Below, one piece after another: positions 42,187 through 50,066 of a stretch of 64,000 bases of DNA (position 1 is the first letter of the stretch; each line of letters begins with the position of its first letter). The stretch is from Acidimicrobiales bacterium (GTDB lineage: Bacteria; Actinomycetota; Acidimicrobiia; Acidimicrobiales; Aldehydirespiratoraceae). Made by a program: the position numbers and the translations under genes. Below the pieces are notes generated by a model. It ran no database searches. It saw only the letters and a program-made list of their open reading frames with translations, and had not been told where the DNA came from. Where the stretch lies: assembly GCA_029246685.1 (NCBI GenBank), contig JAQWMR010000004.1, positions 148,841-212,840 of the forward strand, read 5' to 3'.

Positions 42187-42795
42187 ATGATCGGTTCGTT
42201 GCGCGGCACCCTGCTCGACCGTGGACCAGACGGCGAGCTGCTCGTCGAGGTCGGTGGGGTTGGCTATCGGGTTCAGGTCACCCCGTCCATGTCCGTCACG
42301 ATCGGCGAGATCGACGGCGACGTGTTCGTCCACACGCATCGCGCGGTCCGAGAGGACAGCGACACGCTCTACGGCTTCGCGTCCATCGACGAGCGGCGCA
42401 TCTTCGAGCAGCTGATCTCCGCCCACGGCGTCGGCCCGGCCCTCGGGCTGGCGATCCTGTCGGTCCACGGGCCGGACGCGTTGCGGGTCGCCGTGGCGGA
42501 GGACGACGTCGCTGCGCTGTGCCTCGTCCCCGGTGTCGGCAAGAAGACGGCCGCCCGCCTCATCATGGAGTTGAAGTCGAAGCTCGATGTACCCGACGGG
42601 CCGATCATCACGATCAAGGACGATGGTTCGGCCTCCTCCTCCGCCGGCGGCGTTCGGGCCGACCTGCGGGCCGCACTCGAAGGGCTCGGCTACGCCGCCG
42701 ACGAGATCCACGGCGTGGTGAGCGAACTGCCCTCCGATGGCGACACCAGCGACCTGCTGAAGGAAGCCCTCCGTCGCTTGGCCTCGGGGGTCTGA
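42187..42795 (+). CDS. ruvA: Holliday junction branch migration protein RuvA
   Basis: A protein of 202 residues of normal length. It opens with [30 protein letters not shown] (OB domain), has the two helix-hairpin-helix motifs ([16 protein letters not shown] and [17 protein letters not shown]) and a C-terminal RuvB-binding domain ([12 protein letters not shown]). It holds the four-way junction. GAGAGGAAG before the ATG is a ribosome site; ruvB follows at 2 nt. Confidence 0.96.
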   Translation: MIGSLRGTLLDRGPDGELLVEVGGVGYRVQVTPSMSVTIGEIDGDVFVHTHRAVREDSDTLYGFASIDERRIFEQLISAHGVGPALGLAILSVHGPDALRVAVAEDDVAALCLVPGVGKKTAARLIMELKSKLDVPDGPIITIKDDGSASSSAGGVRADLRAALEGLGYAADEIHGVVSELPSDGDTSDLLKEALRRLASGV

Positions 42796-42796
42796 C

Positions 42797-43840
42797 ATGC
42801 GTGAAGAACTGCTCTCGGCGGTCGAGACCGAAGACGACATCGTCGAGGACCACGACTCGCCCGGCCTGCGACCCCGCACGCTTGACGAGTTCGTCGGCCA
42901 GTCCGAGCTCAAGGGCCACCTCGGCGTGATGCTCGGCGCCGCGGCCAAGCGGCGCGAGGCGGCCGACCATCTGCTGTTCGCGGGTCCTCCCGGCCTCGGC
43001 AAGACCACGCTCGCCAACATCATCGCGGCCGAGATGAGCACCCAGATTCAGGTCACCAGCGGGCCGGCGCTCGAGCGGGCGGGCGACCTGGCGTCGATCC
43101 TCTCGAAGCTCGAAGACGGCGACGTTCTCTTCATCGACGAGATCCACCGCCTACCCCGCCCCGTCGAGGAGGTGCTCTACCCGGCGATGGAGGACTTCCG
43201 GATCGACGTCGTGCTGGGCAAGGGACCGGCCGCTCGCTCGATCCCGCTCGACCTGTCCCCGTTCACCCTCGTCGGCGCCACCACCCGCACCGGCCTCATC
43301 ACCGGACCGCTACGGGACCGCTTCGGCCTCGTAGCCCGCCTCGACTACTACGACGTGGACGACCTCCAGTCCATCGTGCTGCGCGCTGCCACCATCCTCG
43401 ACGTCGACATCGACGCCGAGGGGGCGTGGGAGATCGCCCGCCGCTCCCGGGGCACGCCGCGCATCGCCAACCGCCTCCTGCGCCAGGTGCGTGACTACGC
43501 CGACGTCGAGCGCGACGGGCACATCGACGCCGGCATCGCGGCCGACGGCCTGGCCTTCTTCGGCGTCGATGTCCTCGGCCTCGACAAAGCCAGCCGTGCG
43601 GTGCTCGACGCCATCTGCCGTCGATTCGGCGGTGGCCCCGTCGGCCTCTCCACGCTCGCCATCTCCGTGAGCGAACCCACCGAGACGGTCGAAGATGTCT
43701 ACGAGCCCTACCTCATCCAGCAGGGCCTCCTCATGCGCACCCCGCGAGGCCGCGTCGCAACCCCCGCCGCCTACGAGCACATGGGCGTGACCCCACCCCC
43801 CGCCGGTGCCCCACCCGCCCCCGGCCTCTTCGACGACTAA
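42797..43840 (+). CDS. ruvB: Holliday junction helicase RuvB
   Basis: A protein of 347 residues, AAA+ ATPase. Walker A is GPPGLGKTT, Walker B is LFIDEIHRL, sensor 1 is GATTRTG and the arginine-finger segment is GPLRDRF; the winged-helix end is present ([10 protein letters not shown]). It powers branch migration. Immediately downstream is a perfect 30-bp inverted repeat that probably ends the ruv operon. Confidence 0.97.
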   Translation: MREELLSAVETEDDIVEDHDSPGLRPRTLDEFVGQSELKGHLGVMLGAAAKRREAADHLLFAGPPGLGKTTLANIIAAEMSTQIQVTSGPALERAGDLASILSKLEDGDVLFIDEIHRLPRPVEEVLYPAMEDFRIDVVLGKGPAARSIPLDLSPFTLVGATTRTGLITGPLRDRFGLVARLDYYDVDDLQSIVLRAATILDVDIDAEGAWEIARRSRGTPRIANRLLRQVRDYADVERDGHIDAGIAADGLAFFGVDVLGLDKASRAVLDAICRRFGGGPVGLSTLAISVSEPTETVEDVYEPYLIQQGLLMRTPRGRVATPAAYEHMGVTPPPAGAPPAPGLFDD

Positions 43841-43858
43841 CGCCGTTAGCCCACCCAA

Positions 43859-43921
43859 CCCGACCGTTCTGGCTGACCATTTGACCGGTCCCCGGTCAAA
43901 TGGTCAGCCAGAACGGTCGGG
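43859..43921. terminator. Perfect 30-bp inverted repeat after ruvB
   Basis: Bases 43859-43888 are exactly complementary to 43892-43921, with a 3-nt loop TCC. It sits 18 bp after the ruvB stop and just before the queA -10 box. No T-run follows, so classic intrinsic termination is uncertain; the length and perfection would also suit a mobile palindromic repeat. Confidence 0.75.
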
Positions 43922-43925
43922 GTCG

Positions 43926-43931
43926 TAGCCT
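43926..43931 (+). promoter_or_regulatory. -10 box of queA
   Basis: TAGCCT is 7 nt before GTG 43939 and 4 nt after the long inverted repeat. Confidence 0.55.
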
Positions 43932-43938
43932 TTCGGGC

Positions 43939-44955
43939 GTGGAAGGGCCGCCGGAGACGTTGGACGACATCGACTATGTGCTGCCGTCATCGTCGATCGC
44001 ACAGACGCCGCTCGATGAACGGGACCAGGCCCGGCTGCTGGTCGACCGGGGCGACTCGATCGAGCATCGCCACGTCGCGGACCTTCCGGAGCTATTCGAA
44101 CCGGGCGACCTGCTCGTCGTCAACGACACTCGCGTTCTGCCAGCGCGGCTCCCGCTCACGCGCCCGACCGGCGGTGCCGCCGAGGTGCTGTTGCTCGAAG
44201 CGCAGGACGACGGTTGGTGGGAGGCACTTGTCCGCCCGTCCAAGAAAGTCCCCGCGGGGACGTCGCTCACCACGGACGGCCTCGCCGTCGAAGTGGGGGA
44301 GGACCTCGGCGAGGGCCGCCGTCTAGTTCGCCTGGATACGGGTGATCGCCCGCTCCTCGAGGTTCTGAACGATGTCGGTCTGCCCCCGTTGCCGCCGTAC
44401 ATCGAGAACCAGATCGACGACCCCGAGCGTTACCAAACGGTCTTCGCCGACCGGCCCGTGTCGGCCGCGGCGCCGACGGCCGGCCTCCATCTCACGGAGC
44501 CGGTCATGGCCGAGTTGGGGGAGCAGGGCGTCGAGATCGCCACTGTCGAACTCGCCGTCGGCCTCGACACCTTCCGACCCGTGCAGGTGCACCGGCTCGA
44601 CGATCACGTGATGCACAGCGAGTGGTACCACGTCCCAGCGGGGACGCAGGAGAAGCTCGCCGCGGCGAAACGGGTGATTGCGGTTGGCACGACGAGCGTG
44701 CGAGCGCTCGAGACGTGGGGTCAGACGGGTGAGGCGGAGGGCCGCAGCCGGATCTTCATCCGCCGCCCGTACGAGTGGATGGTCGTCGACGCGCTGATGA
44801 CCAACTTCCACCTGCCCCGTTCCACACTGCTCTGCCTCATCGACGCCTTCGTCGGCCCCCGTTGGCGAGAGCTCTACGCCGAGGCGCTCGAGAAGAACTA
44901 CCGCTTCCTCAGCTTCGGCGACGCGATGCTGCTTGGTGTTGGCAACCACAGGTGA
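43939..44955 (+). CDS. queA: tRNA preQ1(34) S-adenosylmethionine ribosyltransferase-isomerase
   Basis: A protein of 338 residues. LVVNDTRVLPARL, the AAPTAGLHLT stretch, GTTSVRALE and MTNFHLPRSTLLCLI are diagnostic of QueA. It builds the epoxycyclopentane ring of queuosine on tRNA from S-adenosylmethionine after Tgt inserts preQ1; a tgt gene is at 51.1 kb. The GTG 43939 start fits the -10 box and excludes the frame that runs back into the inverted repeat. Confidence 0.95.
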   Translation: MEGPPETLDDIDYVLPSSSIAQTPLDERDQARLLVDRGDSIEHRHVADLPELFEPGDLLVVNDTRVLPARLPLTRPTGGAAEVLLLEAQDDGWWEALVRPSKKVPAGTSLTTDGLAVEVGEDLGEGRRLVRLDTGDRPLLEVLNDVGLPPLPPYIENQIDDPERYQTVFADRPVSAAAPTAGLHLTEPVMAELGEQGVEIATVELAVGLDTFRPVQVHRLDDHVMHSEWYHVPAGTQEKLAAAKRVIAVGTTSVRALETWGQTGEAEGRSRIFIRRPYEWMVVDALMTNFHLPRSTLLCLIDAFVGPRWRELYAEALEKNYRFLSFGDAMLLGVGNHR

Positions 44956-44977
44956 CCGGCGGAACAAACCCTTGCGG

Positions 44978-45004
44978 CGAGTCGATACATTCTGTCGGGA
45001 CTCG
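44978..45004 (+). promoter_or_regulatory. Promoter with inverted repeat before DUF2200 gene
   Basis: A TACATT -10 candidate (44986-44991) lies between inverted arms CGAGTC (44978-44983) and GACTCG (44999-45004). A short leader with AAGGGG precedes ATG 45019. Confidence 0.4.
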
Positions 45005-45018
45005 AAGGGGCTTCATCG

Positions 45019-45378
45019 ATGAGCGATGACAAGCCATGGATCTATTCGCAGAGCGTTGCGAGCGTCTACCCGCACTACGTCGCGAAGGCTGAGAAGAAGG
45101 GTCGCTCGAAGCGCGAGGTCGACGAGATCATCCGGTGGTTGACCGGGTACTCGCAACGGCAGCTCAACAGCAAGCTCAAGGCCGAGACCGACTTCGAGAC
45201 CTTCTTCGACACGGCCCCCGAACTCAATCCCAACCGGCGGCTCGTTGTCGGCGTGGTCTGCGGAGTGCGTGTCGAGCAGATCGAAGAACCGACGATGCAA
45301 GAGATCCGCTGTCTCGACGAGCTCGTGGACGAGCTTGCACGCGGCAAGGCAATGGAGAAGATCCTTCGAACGCCGTGA
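45019..45378 (+). CDS. DUF2200 family protein
   Basis: A protein of 119 residues. [48 protein letters not shown] and [11 protein letters not shown] match DUF2200 over its whole length. The function of this small cytosolic family is unknown. AAGGGG upstream is a ribosome site. It is the last plus-strand gene before a minus-strand pair. Confidence 0.87.
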   Translation: MSDDKPWIYSQSVASVYPHYVAKAEKKGRSKREVDEIIRWLTGYSQRQLNSKLKAETDFETFFDTAPELNPNRRLVVGVVCGVRVEQIEEPTMQEIRCLDELVDELARGKAMEKILRTP

Positions 45379-45398
45379 TCCGGTTCCAGCTGCTGCCG

Positions 45399-45851
45399 TC
45401 AGTCGTTGCGAGCGTGCGCGTGGCGGGTGATGTGTTGGAGCTCCACCATCATGGGCATCCCGAATCCAACGTAGCAGTTGGTCAACGTGTAGTCGTGCGT
45501 CGGTCCGCGGGTGATCTGTGTGCCCTTGGGGATGATGCGTACACGATCGTCGACCTTGGCTCGTGATTCGGCCCGGGCGAGAATCGTGTCCAGCTCCTCT
45601 TCCGTTTCCACCATCATTCCGAAGTGATCCATGGCCGGGGCAGCGAGGGCGGGGTCCCCGGGGAGAAGGTAGATGAAGTGACCGAACACTCCCGTGAGCA
45701 GGATCAACGGGTTGCCCTGCTCCCCGCTGTTGTCGCCCTCGGTCCAACCGAAGACCTCGCCGTAGAAGTCGAGGAGCTCGGCCCGTCGGTCTTCGTCGAG
45801 CATGTCGGGCGCCATCGTCATCGCGACGTGATTGAGTGTCGGTCCGGTCAT
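45399..45851 (-). CDS. VOC family (glyoxalase-like) protein
   Basis: A protein of 150 residues. One to two beta-alpha-beta-beta-beta units are visible: LNHVAMTMAPDM, LLDFYGEVFGWTEG and a second half with DHFGMMVETEEELD ending in MPMMVELQHITRH. Metal ligands of the family (His near the start, Glu in VELQ) are present. The substrate is unknown. Its start overlaps the stop of the alcohol dehydrogenase gene (ATGA), so the two are coupled. Confidence 0.82.
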   Translation of the reverse strand: MTGPTLNHVAMTMAPDMLDEDRRAELLDFYGEVFGWTEGDNSGEQGNPLILLTGVFGHFIYLLPGDPALAAPAMDHFGMMVETEEELDTILARAESRAKVDDRVRIIPKGTQITRGPTHDYTLTNCYVGFGMPMMVELQHITRHAHARND

Positions 45852-46900
45852 TGGTGGACGTCCGTGCGTGCGGCCGAGGGGTCCACCAGCACCTTGCCAC
45901 GACGCTTGCCGTCGGCGCTCTCGCGGATAGCGGACGCGACGCCGAGCAGTCCGATTTCGACAGGATCGACGAGCTCATCGATCGGGAGGATGTCGGAGGA
46001 CAACATCGAGAGCGCATCGTCAAAACCGTCGGCGTCATAGTTGTACGAGCCCAACACGACAAGCTCCAACACGATCATTCGGTTGTGGTTGAACCGGGGC
46101 TCCGTGCTTCCCGTGCCGAGTAGCACGAGCGTGCCGGCGCGGTCGAGTTGATCGAGCGCAGCGGCCGCGGCATCGGCTCGACCACTGCACTCGAAGGCGA
46201 TGTCGAATGGGGTCGTCACCGGTTCGCCCATCGGTGGATCGGCAAGGTCAGACGGTTCGATCAGTCGGCGCGCCCCCACCTTCTCGGCTTGGTCTCGCCG
46301 CAGCGACGCCGGCTCACTGACGGTGATGTCGCTGACTCCTCGCGCCCGCAGCGCGGCGATGGCGAGTAGTCCGAGGGGTCCGGCTCCCGTGACCAGGACG
46401 CGATCGTCCGGCTCGGGCGCCGCGAGGCTGAGCGCGTGGAGCGCGACTGCCAGGGGCTCGGTCAGCGCAGCGGCGCGATCGTCGACCTTGTCGGGGATGC
46501 GTCTCAGGAGGGAGCTGTCGGCAATGACGTACTCGGCGAACGCGCCACGGAAGGACAGGTAGTCGGTCGCGCCGCGTCGGCGGCACACCGCAGGGCGACC
46601 CCGACGACAGGATCGACATTCGCCGCAGGCCGGAGGCGGGGCGGCGACCACGCGATCGCCGAGTGACCACCCGTCCACGTCGCTAGCCAGTGCGGCGATG
46701 CGGCCGGACCATTCGTGCCCGAGGACCGAGCCCGGGCGGGCGTAGTTCTCCAGCACCAGGTGGAGATCGGTCCCGCAGATGCCGCACCTTGCTATCTCGA
46801 TGCGGGCCTCGCCCGGTCCCGGATCCGGCGCGGCCACGACTTGGACCTCCAATTCCCCAGCACCTGTGTAGACGAGTGCCTGCATCGAGTCCGCAGTCAT
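45848..46900 (-). CDS. Zinc-binding medium-chain alcohol dehydrogenase
   Basis: A protein of 350 residues. Catalytic zinc ligands are in RCGICGTD and LGHEWSG; the structural zinc lobe has four Cys in CGECRSCRRGRPAVC; the NAD(P) motif is VTGAGPLGLLAIAAL. It is most like threonine or sorbitol dehydrogenase-type members; the alcohol is unknown. A -10 box 6 nt upstream of the ATG supports the start. Coupled to a VOC gene. Confidence 0.88.
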   Translation of the reverse strand: MTADSMQALVYTGAGELEVQVVAAPDPGPGEARIEIARCGICGTDLHLVLENYARPGSVLGHEWSGRIAALASDVDGWSLGDRVVAAPPPACGECRSCRRGRPAVCRRRGATDYLSFRGAFAEYVIADSSLLRRIPDKVDDRAAALTEPLAVALHALSLAAPEPDDRVLVTGAGPLGLLAIAALRARGVSDITVSEPASLRRDQAEKVGARRLIEPSDLADPPMGEPVTTPFDIAFECSGRADAAAAALDQLDRAGTLVLLGTGSTEPRFNHNRMIVLELVVLGSYNYDADGFDDALSMLSSDILPIDELVDPVEIGLLGVASAIRESADGKRRGKVLVDPSAARTDVHQ

Positions 46901-46906
46901 CGCGCC

Positions 46907-46912
46907 ACGCTA
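46907..46912 (-). promoter_or_regulatory. -10 box of alcohol dehydrogenase gene
   Basis: TAGCGT on the minus strand is 6 nt before ATG 46900. Confidence 0.5.
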
Positions 46913-47073
46913 GAACCGAACCGCGACCGAGCCGAGCCGACTGCGACCAAGACCCCAGCTTCGGTGAGCCGAGGGCGAGGATGAGGGCCCGAGTTCGCTG
47001 CGTTCGGCTCGGGAAAGATGCCCTCTGCTGGGATCGAAATTCTGTCTGACGGAGAAACGCCGCCCCAACGCCC

Positions 47074-47079
47074 TAGGCT
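47074..47079 (+). promoter_or_regulatory. -10 box of cold-shock gene
   Basis: TAGGCT would place the transcript start near 47086 and leave a leader of about 40 nt with AAAGAG before the ATG, unlike the leaderless genes around it. The rest of the 46901-47073 gap holds GC-rich stems (GAGCCGA/TCGGCTC) but no gene. Confidence 0.45.
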
Positions 47080-47126
47080 GTCTGTGAGCTCGATGCATTG
47101 TCGGGTTCGAATCGAAAGAGTTATTC

Positions 47127-47324
47127 ATGCAAGGAACTGTGAAGTTTTTCAACAGCGAGAAGGGCTTCGGCTTCATCTCACGCGAGGGAGAGGACGACGT
47201 TTTCGTTCACTTCTCCAACATTGCCGGCGACGGCTTTAAGAACCTCGACGAGGGTCAGACTGTCGAGTTCGACGTCGCTCCTGGTCGCAAGGGCGACGAA
47301 GCCCAGAACGTCCGCGTCATCTGA
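47127..47324 (+). CDS. cspA: Cold-shock protein (CspA family)
   Basis: A protein of 65 residues, one cold-shock domain. RNP1 (KGFGFIS) and RNP2 (DVFVHFS) are intact. It binds single-stranded RNA and DNA. The 5' leader of about 40 nt and the strong hairpin terminator after it indicate a monocistronic gene, as is usual for csp genes. Confidence 0.96.
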   Translation: MQGTVKFFNSEKGFGFISREGEDDVFVHFSNIAGDGFKNLDEGQTVEFDVAPGRKGDEAQNVRVI

Positions 47325-47342
47325 TTCGACGTTCGCGCTGTT

Positions 47343-47369
47343 CGCCGCCGGCCTTCTTGGTCGGCGGCG
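47343..47369 (+). terminator. Rho-independent terminator of cspA
   Basis: An 11-bp GC-rich stem (47343-47353 with 47359-47369, one G-T pair) with a TTCTT loop, followed within 8 nt by TTTT. It is 18 bp after the cspA stop. The rest of the 47370-47571 gap shows no gene. Confidence 0.7.
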
Positions 47370-47571
47370 TTCGACGTTTTCGGACGCGATCGCTGCACAG
47401 AACAGCTAGGCCGGGCTCGCGAGCCACCATGTGTTGCCTGGACGAGGTCGCCCGCGATAGCTGCGTGCAGGAACCCGCGGCAGGCGTCACAGCCGGATTC
47501 CCGAGGCGGTTGTCACCCGCGGGGACCGATCGTTCGTCTGTTGGGTAGCGAGCTCGCGATCGGGGAGGTCA

Positions 47572-48111
47572 GTGGTCGAAGACGGAGGGTTCGAAGCGCC
47601 GAGGAGCCTGCGAGTGATGATGTGGCTCATCGGGGCCGTTGTCGTCGTGAGCCTGGTGGGTGGTGTGGCCGCTGCGCTCGTCGGACGAGGGCTTGTCGAC
47701 CCGGGCAGTGGCGCCGGCGGGCTGTTCGGCATGCCATCGACGCTCCTCACGCTGATCGCGCTGGTGCTCGGCGTTCCGGCCGCTGTGATGGTTGCGCGAG
47801 CTGTGCGCCCCGGTGACGGCTGGGTCGGTGCTGCGGTGATCGTCGGTGCGGGAGCGTGGATCGTGGCGATCGGCTATTTCGTCGTCGCTCACGCCGTCGA
47901 CCCCTGTCTCAACGGGTGGTGGGACGGACGTAGTCGCATCGGATCGCAACCACTCTGCGAACGGTTCGGCCCGGAACTGAACTGGCACACGAGATTCCAT
48001 CTTCTCGCTCACGCTGCGCCTGCGGCCGGGCTCTTCGCCATCTATTTCTGGGCAGTACGACGGTCCCTCAGCGGCCGACGTGGTGCGGCCCGCGATGTAC
48101 TTCTGACCTGA
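47572..48111 (+). CDS. Four-segment membrane protein of unknown function
   Basis: A protein of 179 residues from GTG 47572. Four hydrophobic segments are at about 15-40, 52-72, 83-108 and 145-165, with a Cys-containing loop (VDPCLNGWWDG, SQPLCERFGP) between the last two. I do not recognise a family. It is followed after 14 bp by a broken glycosyltransferase gene on the same strand. Confidence 0.55.
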   Translation: MVEDGGFEAPRSLRVMMWLIGAVVVVSLVGGVAAALVGRGLVDPGSGAGGLFGMPSTLLTLIALVLGVPAAVMVARAVRPGDGWVGAAVIVGAGAWIVAIGYFVVAHAVDPCLNGWWDGRSRIGSQPLCERFGPELNWHTRFHLLAHAAPAAGLFAIYFWAVRRSLSGRRGAARDVLLT

Positions 48112-48125
48112 GAGGACGGCTGCCG

Positions 48126-48355
48126 GTTGCCAAGATCGTTGTGTATTCGATGGCGTACAGGGGCGATGTGTTCCCCTTTGTTCCGGTCGCCAGCGCGCTC
48201 GCTCGGGCCGGGCACGAGGCCACCTATGTCGTGCCGCGCGAGTTTCACCCTCTGTTCAGGGACGAGCCGTTCCGATGAGTTCACAGCGGAACGGATTTCA
48301 GCCCGACGCTGCTCGACCAGCACGCCAAGTTCGTCGCGCGGTGGGGGGGGGGTAG
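48126..48355 (+). pseudogene. GT1-like glycosyltransferase fragment ending in a G10 tract
   Basis: The frame encodes the N-terminus of an MGT/UGT-type transferase: AKIVVYSMAYRGDVFPF, VPVASALARAGHEATYVV and LFRDEPFR, then an in-frame TGA (48276-48278), then VHSGTDFSPTLLDQHAKFVARW, and it ends in ten G (48343-48352) and TAG. TGC (Cys) to TGA, a C-to-A change, explains the stop. The expected start codon is GTT (48126); GTG would be normal. Only about 75 of an expected 400 residues remain. A second truncated gene reads in from the other side of the G tract. Confidence 0.65.
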
Positions 48356-48462
48356 GTGACCAGCCTCGACGACGATGGGCCGCCCGTGGTCTGGATGAAC
48401 AACCGATCGCCGTTCTGCAGCGGAGGGCGAGCCTGTGGCTGCCAGCGCGGTCGCGTCGCCAT
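48298..48462 (-). pseudogene. Truncated minus-strand gene facing the GT1 fragment
   Basis: ATG 48462 has a leaderless -10 box (TACGAT, 48474-48469) 6 nt upstream. The frame reads ATRPRWQPQARPPLQNGDRL, FIQTTGG, RLVTYPPP and then becomes antisense of the GT1 fragment at the C10 tract, so only about 38 native residues are seen. The family is not recognised. The promoter and palindromic operator upstream suggest it was once a regulated gene. Confidence 0.45.
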
Positions 48463-48501
48463 GGGCAGATCGTACGGCACGTGCCGTCCGTCGCTCCCTA
48501 T

Positions 48502-48520
48502 TGACTGACGCAGTCAGTCA
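48502..48520. promoter_or_regulatory. Palindromic operator TGACTGAC-GCA-GTCAGTCA
   Basis: Perfect 8-bp arms with a 3-bp spacer, the size and symmetry of a TetR-type operator. It lies about 28 bp upstream of the -10 box of the minus-strand remnant. No regulator gene is nearby. The surrounding 48521-48623 gap holds nothing else I can name. Confidence 0.5.
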
Positions 48521-48623
48521 GGCATCACATTGGCCGTCGCCGGGTTCGCGACAGTCGTGCACCACCCCGTCGAAGAGCCAGTGCCCCATAGTCACTGGTT
48601 CGTGGCGGACCTCGCGACCTGAT

Positions 48624-49334
48624 TCAGTTCGTCGAGAAGGCGGACTCGATCACGCCGAGCCACGCGTCGACGGCACCGCGATCGCCGTCGATGTCGATGG
48701 CCTCGCGCCCGCGACCCCACAACGCATCGAGCAGCGTCGAGCCCGGGGCCTCGATCATCGCCGACGCCGGTCCCTCTCCGAGACGGATGGTGGAGCCGTC
48801 GCTCACGTTGCGCACATCGATCGCCTTGGGCTCGATGCCGAGCACGGCTGCGCCGAGTGGCAGCGCAAATTCGACCGACTCCACGACCGCATCGTTCGTC
48901 CGTTCCTCGAGCATCGACTCCCGGACTCCGGTGGCCTCCGATGCATCCATCCGGTGAAGCCCGGTCTCGATCGCTGCTCGGCGAAACCAGAATGCGGCGG
49001 TGCCAGGACCGGCGTAGGTCCAACACGGCGTCGTCGGGTCTGCCGCTCGAAACGCCGCGACGCAGCCCTCCATCTCCGCCGCGAAGGCGGGCAGGACCGC
49101 GTCCCCGCGGGGACTCGACGTCGGCCAGTCGATCGGATCGGACTCAGTGGCGTTCGCCGCAGTTCGCATCGCGGTCGGATAGCCACGCCCGAGCCCGAAG
49201 GTGAGGTGGACGATCACATCGGCCACGGTCCACCCCGGACAGGCCGGCACCTTGTTGGTGTGGAGCGCTGGATCGAGAGCGAGAAACCACTCGATGTTGT
49301 CCTCGAACCACTGCAGATGTTCCGACGGCGCCAG
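48624..49334 (-). CDS. Maleylpyruvate isomerase family mycothiol-dependent protein
   Basis: A protein of about 236 residues. PACPGWTVADVIVHLTFGLGR is the metal-binding four-helix DinB-like N-terminus, and the C-terminal part (STLLDALWGRGRE) is typical of the actinobacterial TIGR03083-type family. These proteins use or transfer mycothiol; most have unknown substrates. No ATG, GTG or TTG exists in frame near the start. CTG 49334 is 6 nt after a TACCGT -10 box (49346-49341), so a leaderless CTG start is my choice. Divergent from the nuclease-like gene. Confidence 0.78.
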   Translation of the reverse strand: MAPSEHLQWFEDNIEWFLALDPALHTNKVPACPGWTVADVIVHLTFGLGRGYPTAMRTAANATESDPIDWPTSSPRGDAVLPAFAAEMEGCVAAFRAADPTTPCWTYAGPGTAAFWFRRAAIETGLHRMDASEATGVRESMLEERTNDAVVESVEFALPLGAAVLGIEPKAIDVRNVSDGSTIRLGEGPASAMIEAPGSTLLDALWGRGREAIDIDGDRGAVDAWLGVIESAFSTN

Positions 49335-49349
49335 GCCAAGACGGTAGCG

Positions 49350-50057
49350 ATGACCGAGCAGCGCCGTCCGGACTCCTACGATCGAGGCATCGCGCTCGAA
49401 CCCCACATCGGCACGCTCAACGAGGGCTCGCTTCACGCTGCGCTCAAGGCGGACTACGCCGAGCCCGGCGACGAGTTCGAGGTGCCGCTCGACGGCTTCG
49501 TCATCGACATTCGCCGGGGCGACCTGCTCGTCGAGATCCAGACGTCCTCCTTTGCGGCGATGGGTTCCAAGCTCGACCGGTTGCTTCCCGAGCACCGGAT
49601 CCTGCTCGTCCACCCGATCCCGGTCACGACGTACCTCCAGAAGCCGGATGCGCCGCGCCGCAAGTCGCCGAAGCGCGGGTCGGTCTACGACCTGTTCGAG
49701 GAGCTGGTGAGCGTTCCGACGCTGATCGACCACCCGAACCTCACGGTCGATGCCGTGCTCGTGTCGGTCACGAAGCATCAATCGGCCGACCCGACGTTGC
49801 GCCGGGGCCGGGGCGGCTTCCGCACCGACGACCGCGTGCTCGACGAGGTGGTCGACCGTCAACGGTTCACCTCGACCGACGATCTCCTCGCGCTCGTGCC
49901 AGACGAACTGCCGTCGCCGTTCACCACAGCCGACCTCGCGGCCGGCGCCGGCGTGCGCCGCGATGTTGCCCAGCGCATGGCCTATGTCTTCCGCGCGCTC
50001 GATGTCTTCATTGAGCACGGACGCACCAAAGCGGGTATTCAGTACACCCGAGGCTGA
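49350..50057 (+). CDS. Predicted PD-(D/E)XK-like protein with winged helix (DUF8091-like)
   Basis: A protein of 235 residues. GTLNEGSLHAALKADYA is followed by a core that looks like a restriction-enzyme fold: VIDIRRGDLLVEIQTSSF, where Asp and Glu-x-Gln sit where PD-(D/E)XK nucleases have their acidic residues. RRKSPKRGSVYDLFEELVS is a conserved linker. The C-terminal 80 residues (TADLAAGAGVRRDVAQRMAYVFRAL) resemble a winged-helix domain. I recall relatives as uncharacterised. A role in DNA or RNA cleavage is inference. The cupin gene follows after 9 bp. Confidence 0.6.
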   Translation: MTEQRRPDSYDRGIALEPHIGTLNEGSLHAALKADYAEPGDEFEVPLDGFVIDIRRGDLLVEIQTSSFAAMGSKLDRLLPEHRILLVHPIPVTTYLQKPDAPRRKSPKRGSVYDLFEELVSVPTLIDHPNLTVDAVLVSVTKHQSADPTLRRGRGGFRTDDRVLDEVVDRQRFTSTDDLLALVPDELPSPFTTADLAAGAGVRRDVAQRMAYVFRALDVFIEHGRTKAGIQYTRG

Positions 50058-50066
50058 AGGAGCGAC

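Noticed and set aside
43859..43921. Long inverted repeat as a CRISPR or riboswitch element
   Set aside because: It is a single perfect hairpin without repeated units, spacers or a conserved aptamer-like multi-stem shape.
46901..47126. Possible small RNA or gene upstream of cspA
   Set aside because: Only scattered GC-rich stems and the cspA promoter are visible; nothing supports a separate transcript.
48276..48278. TGA in the GT1 fragment as a selenocysteine codon
   Set aside because: No selenoprotein family fits, the gene is truncated anyway, and no SelA/SelB context or SECIS-like stem is evident.
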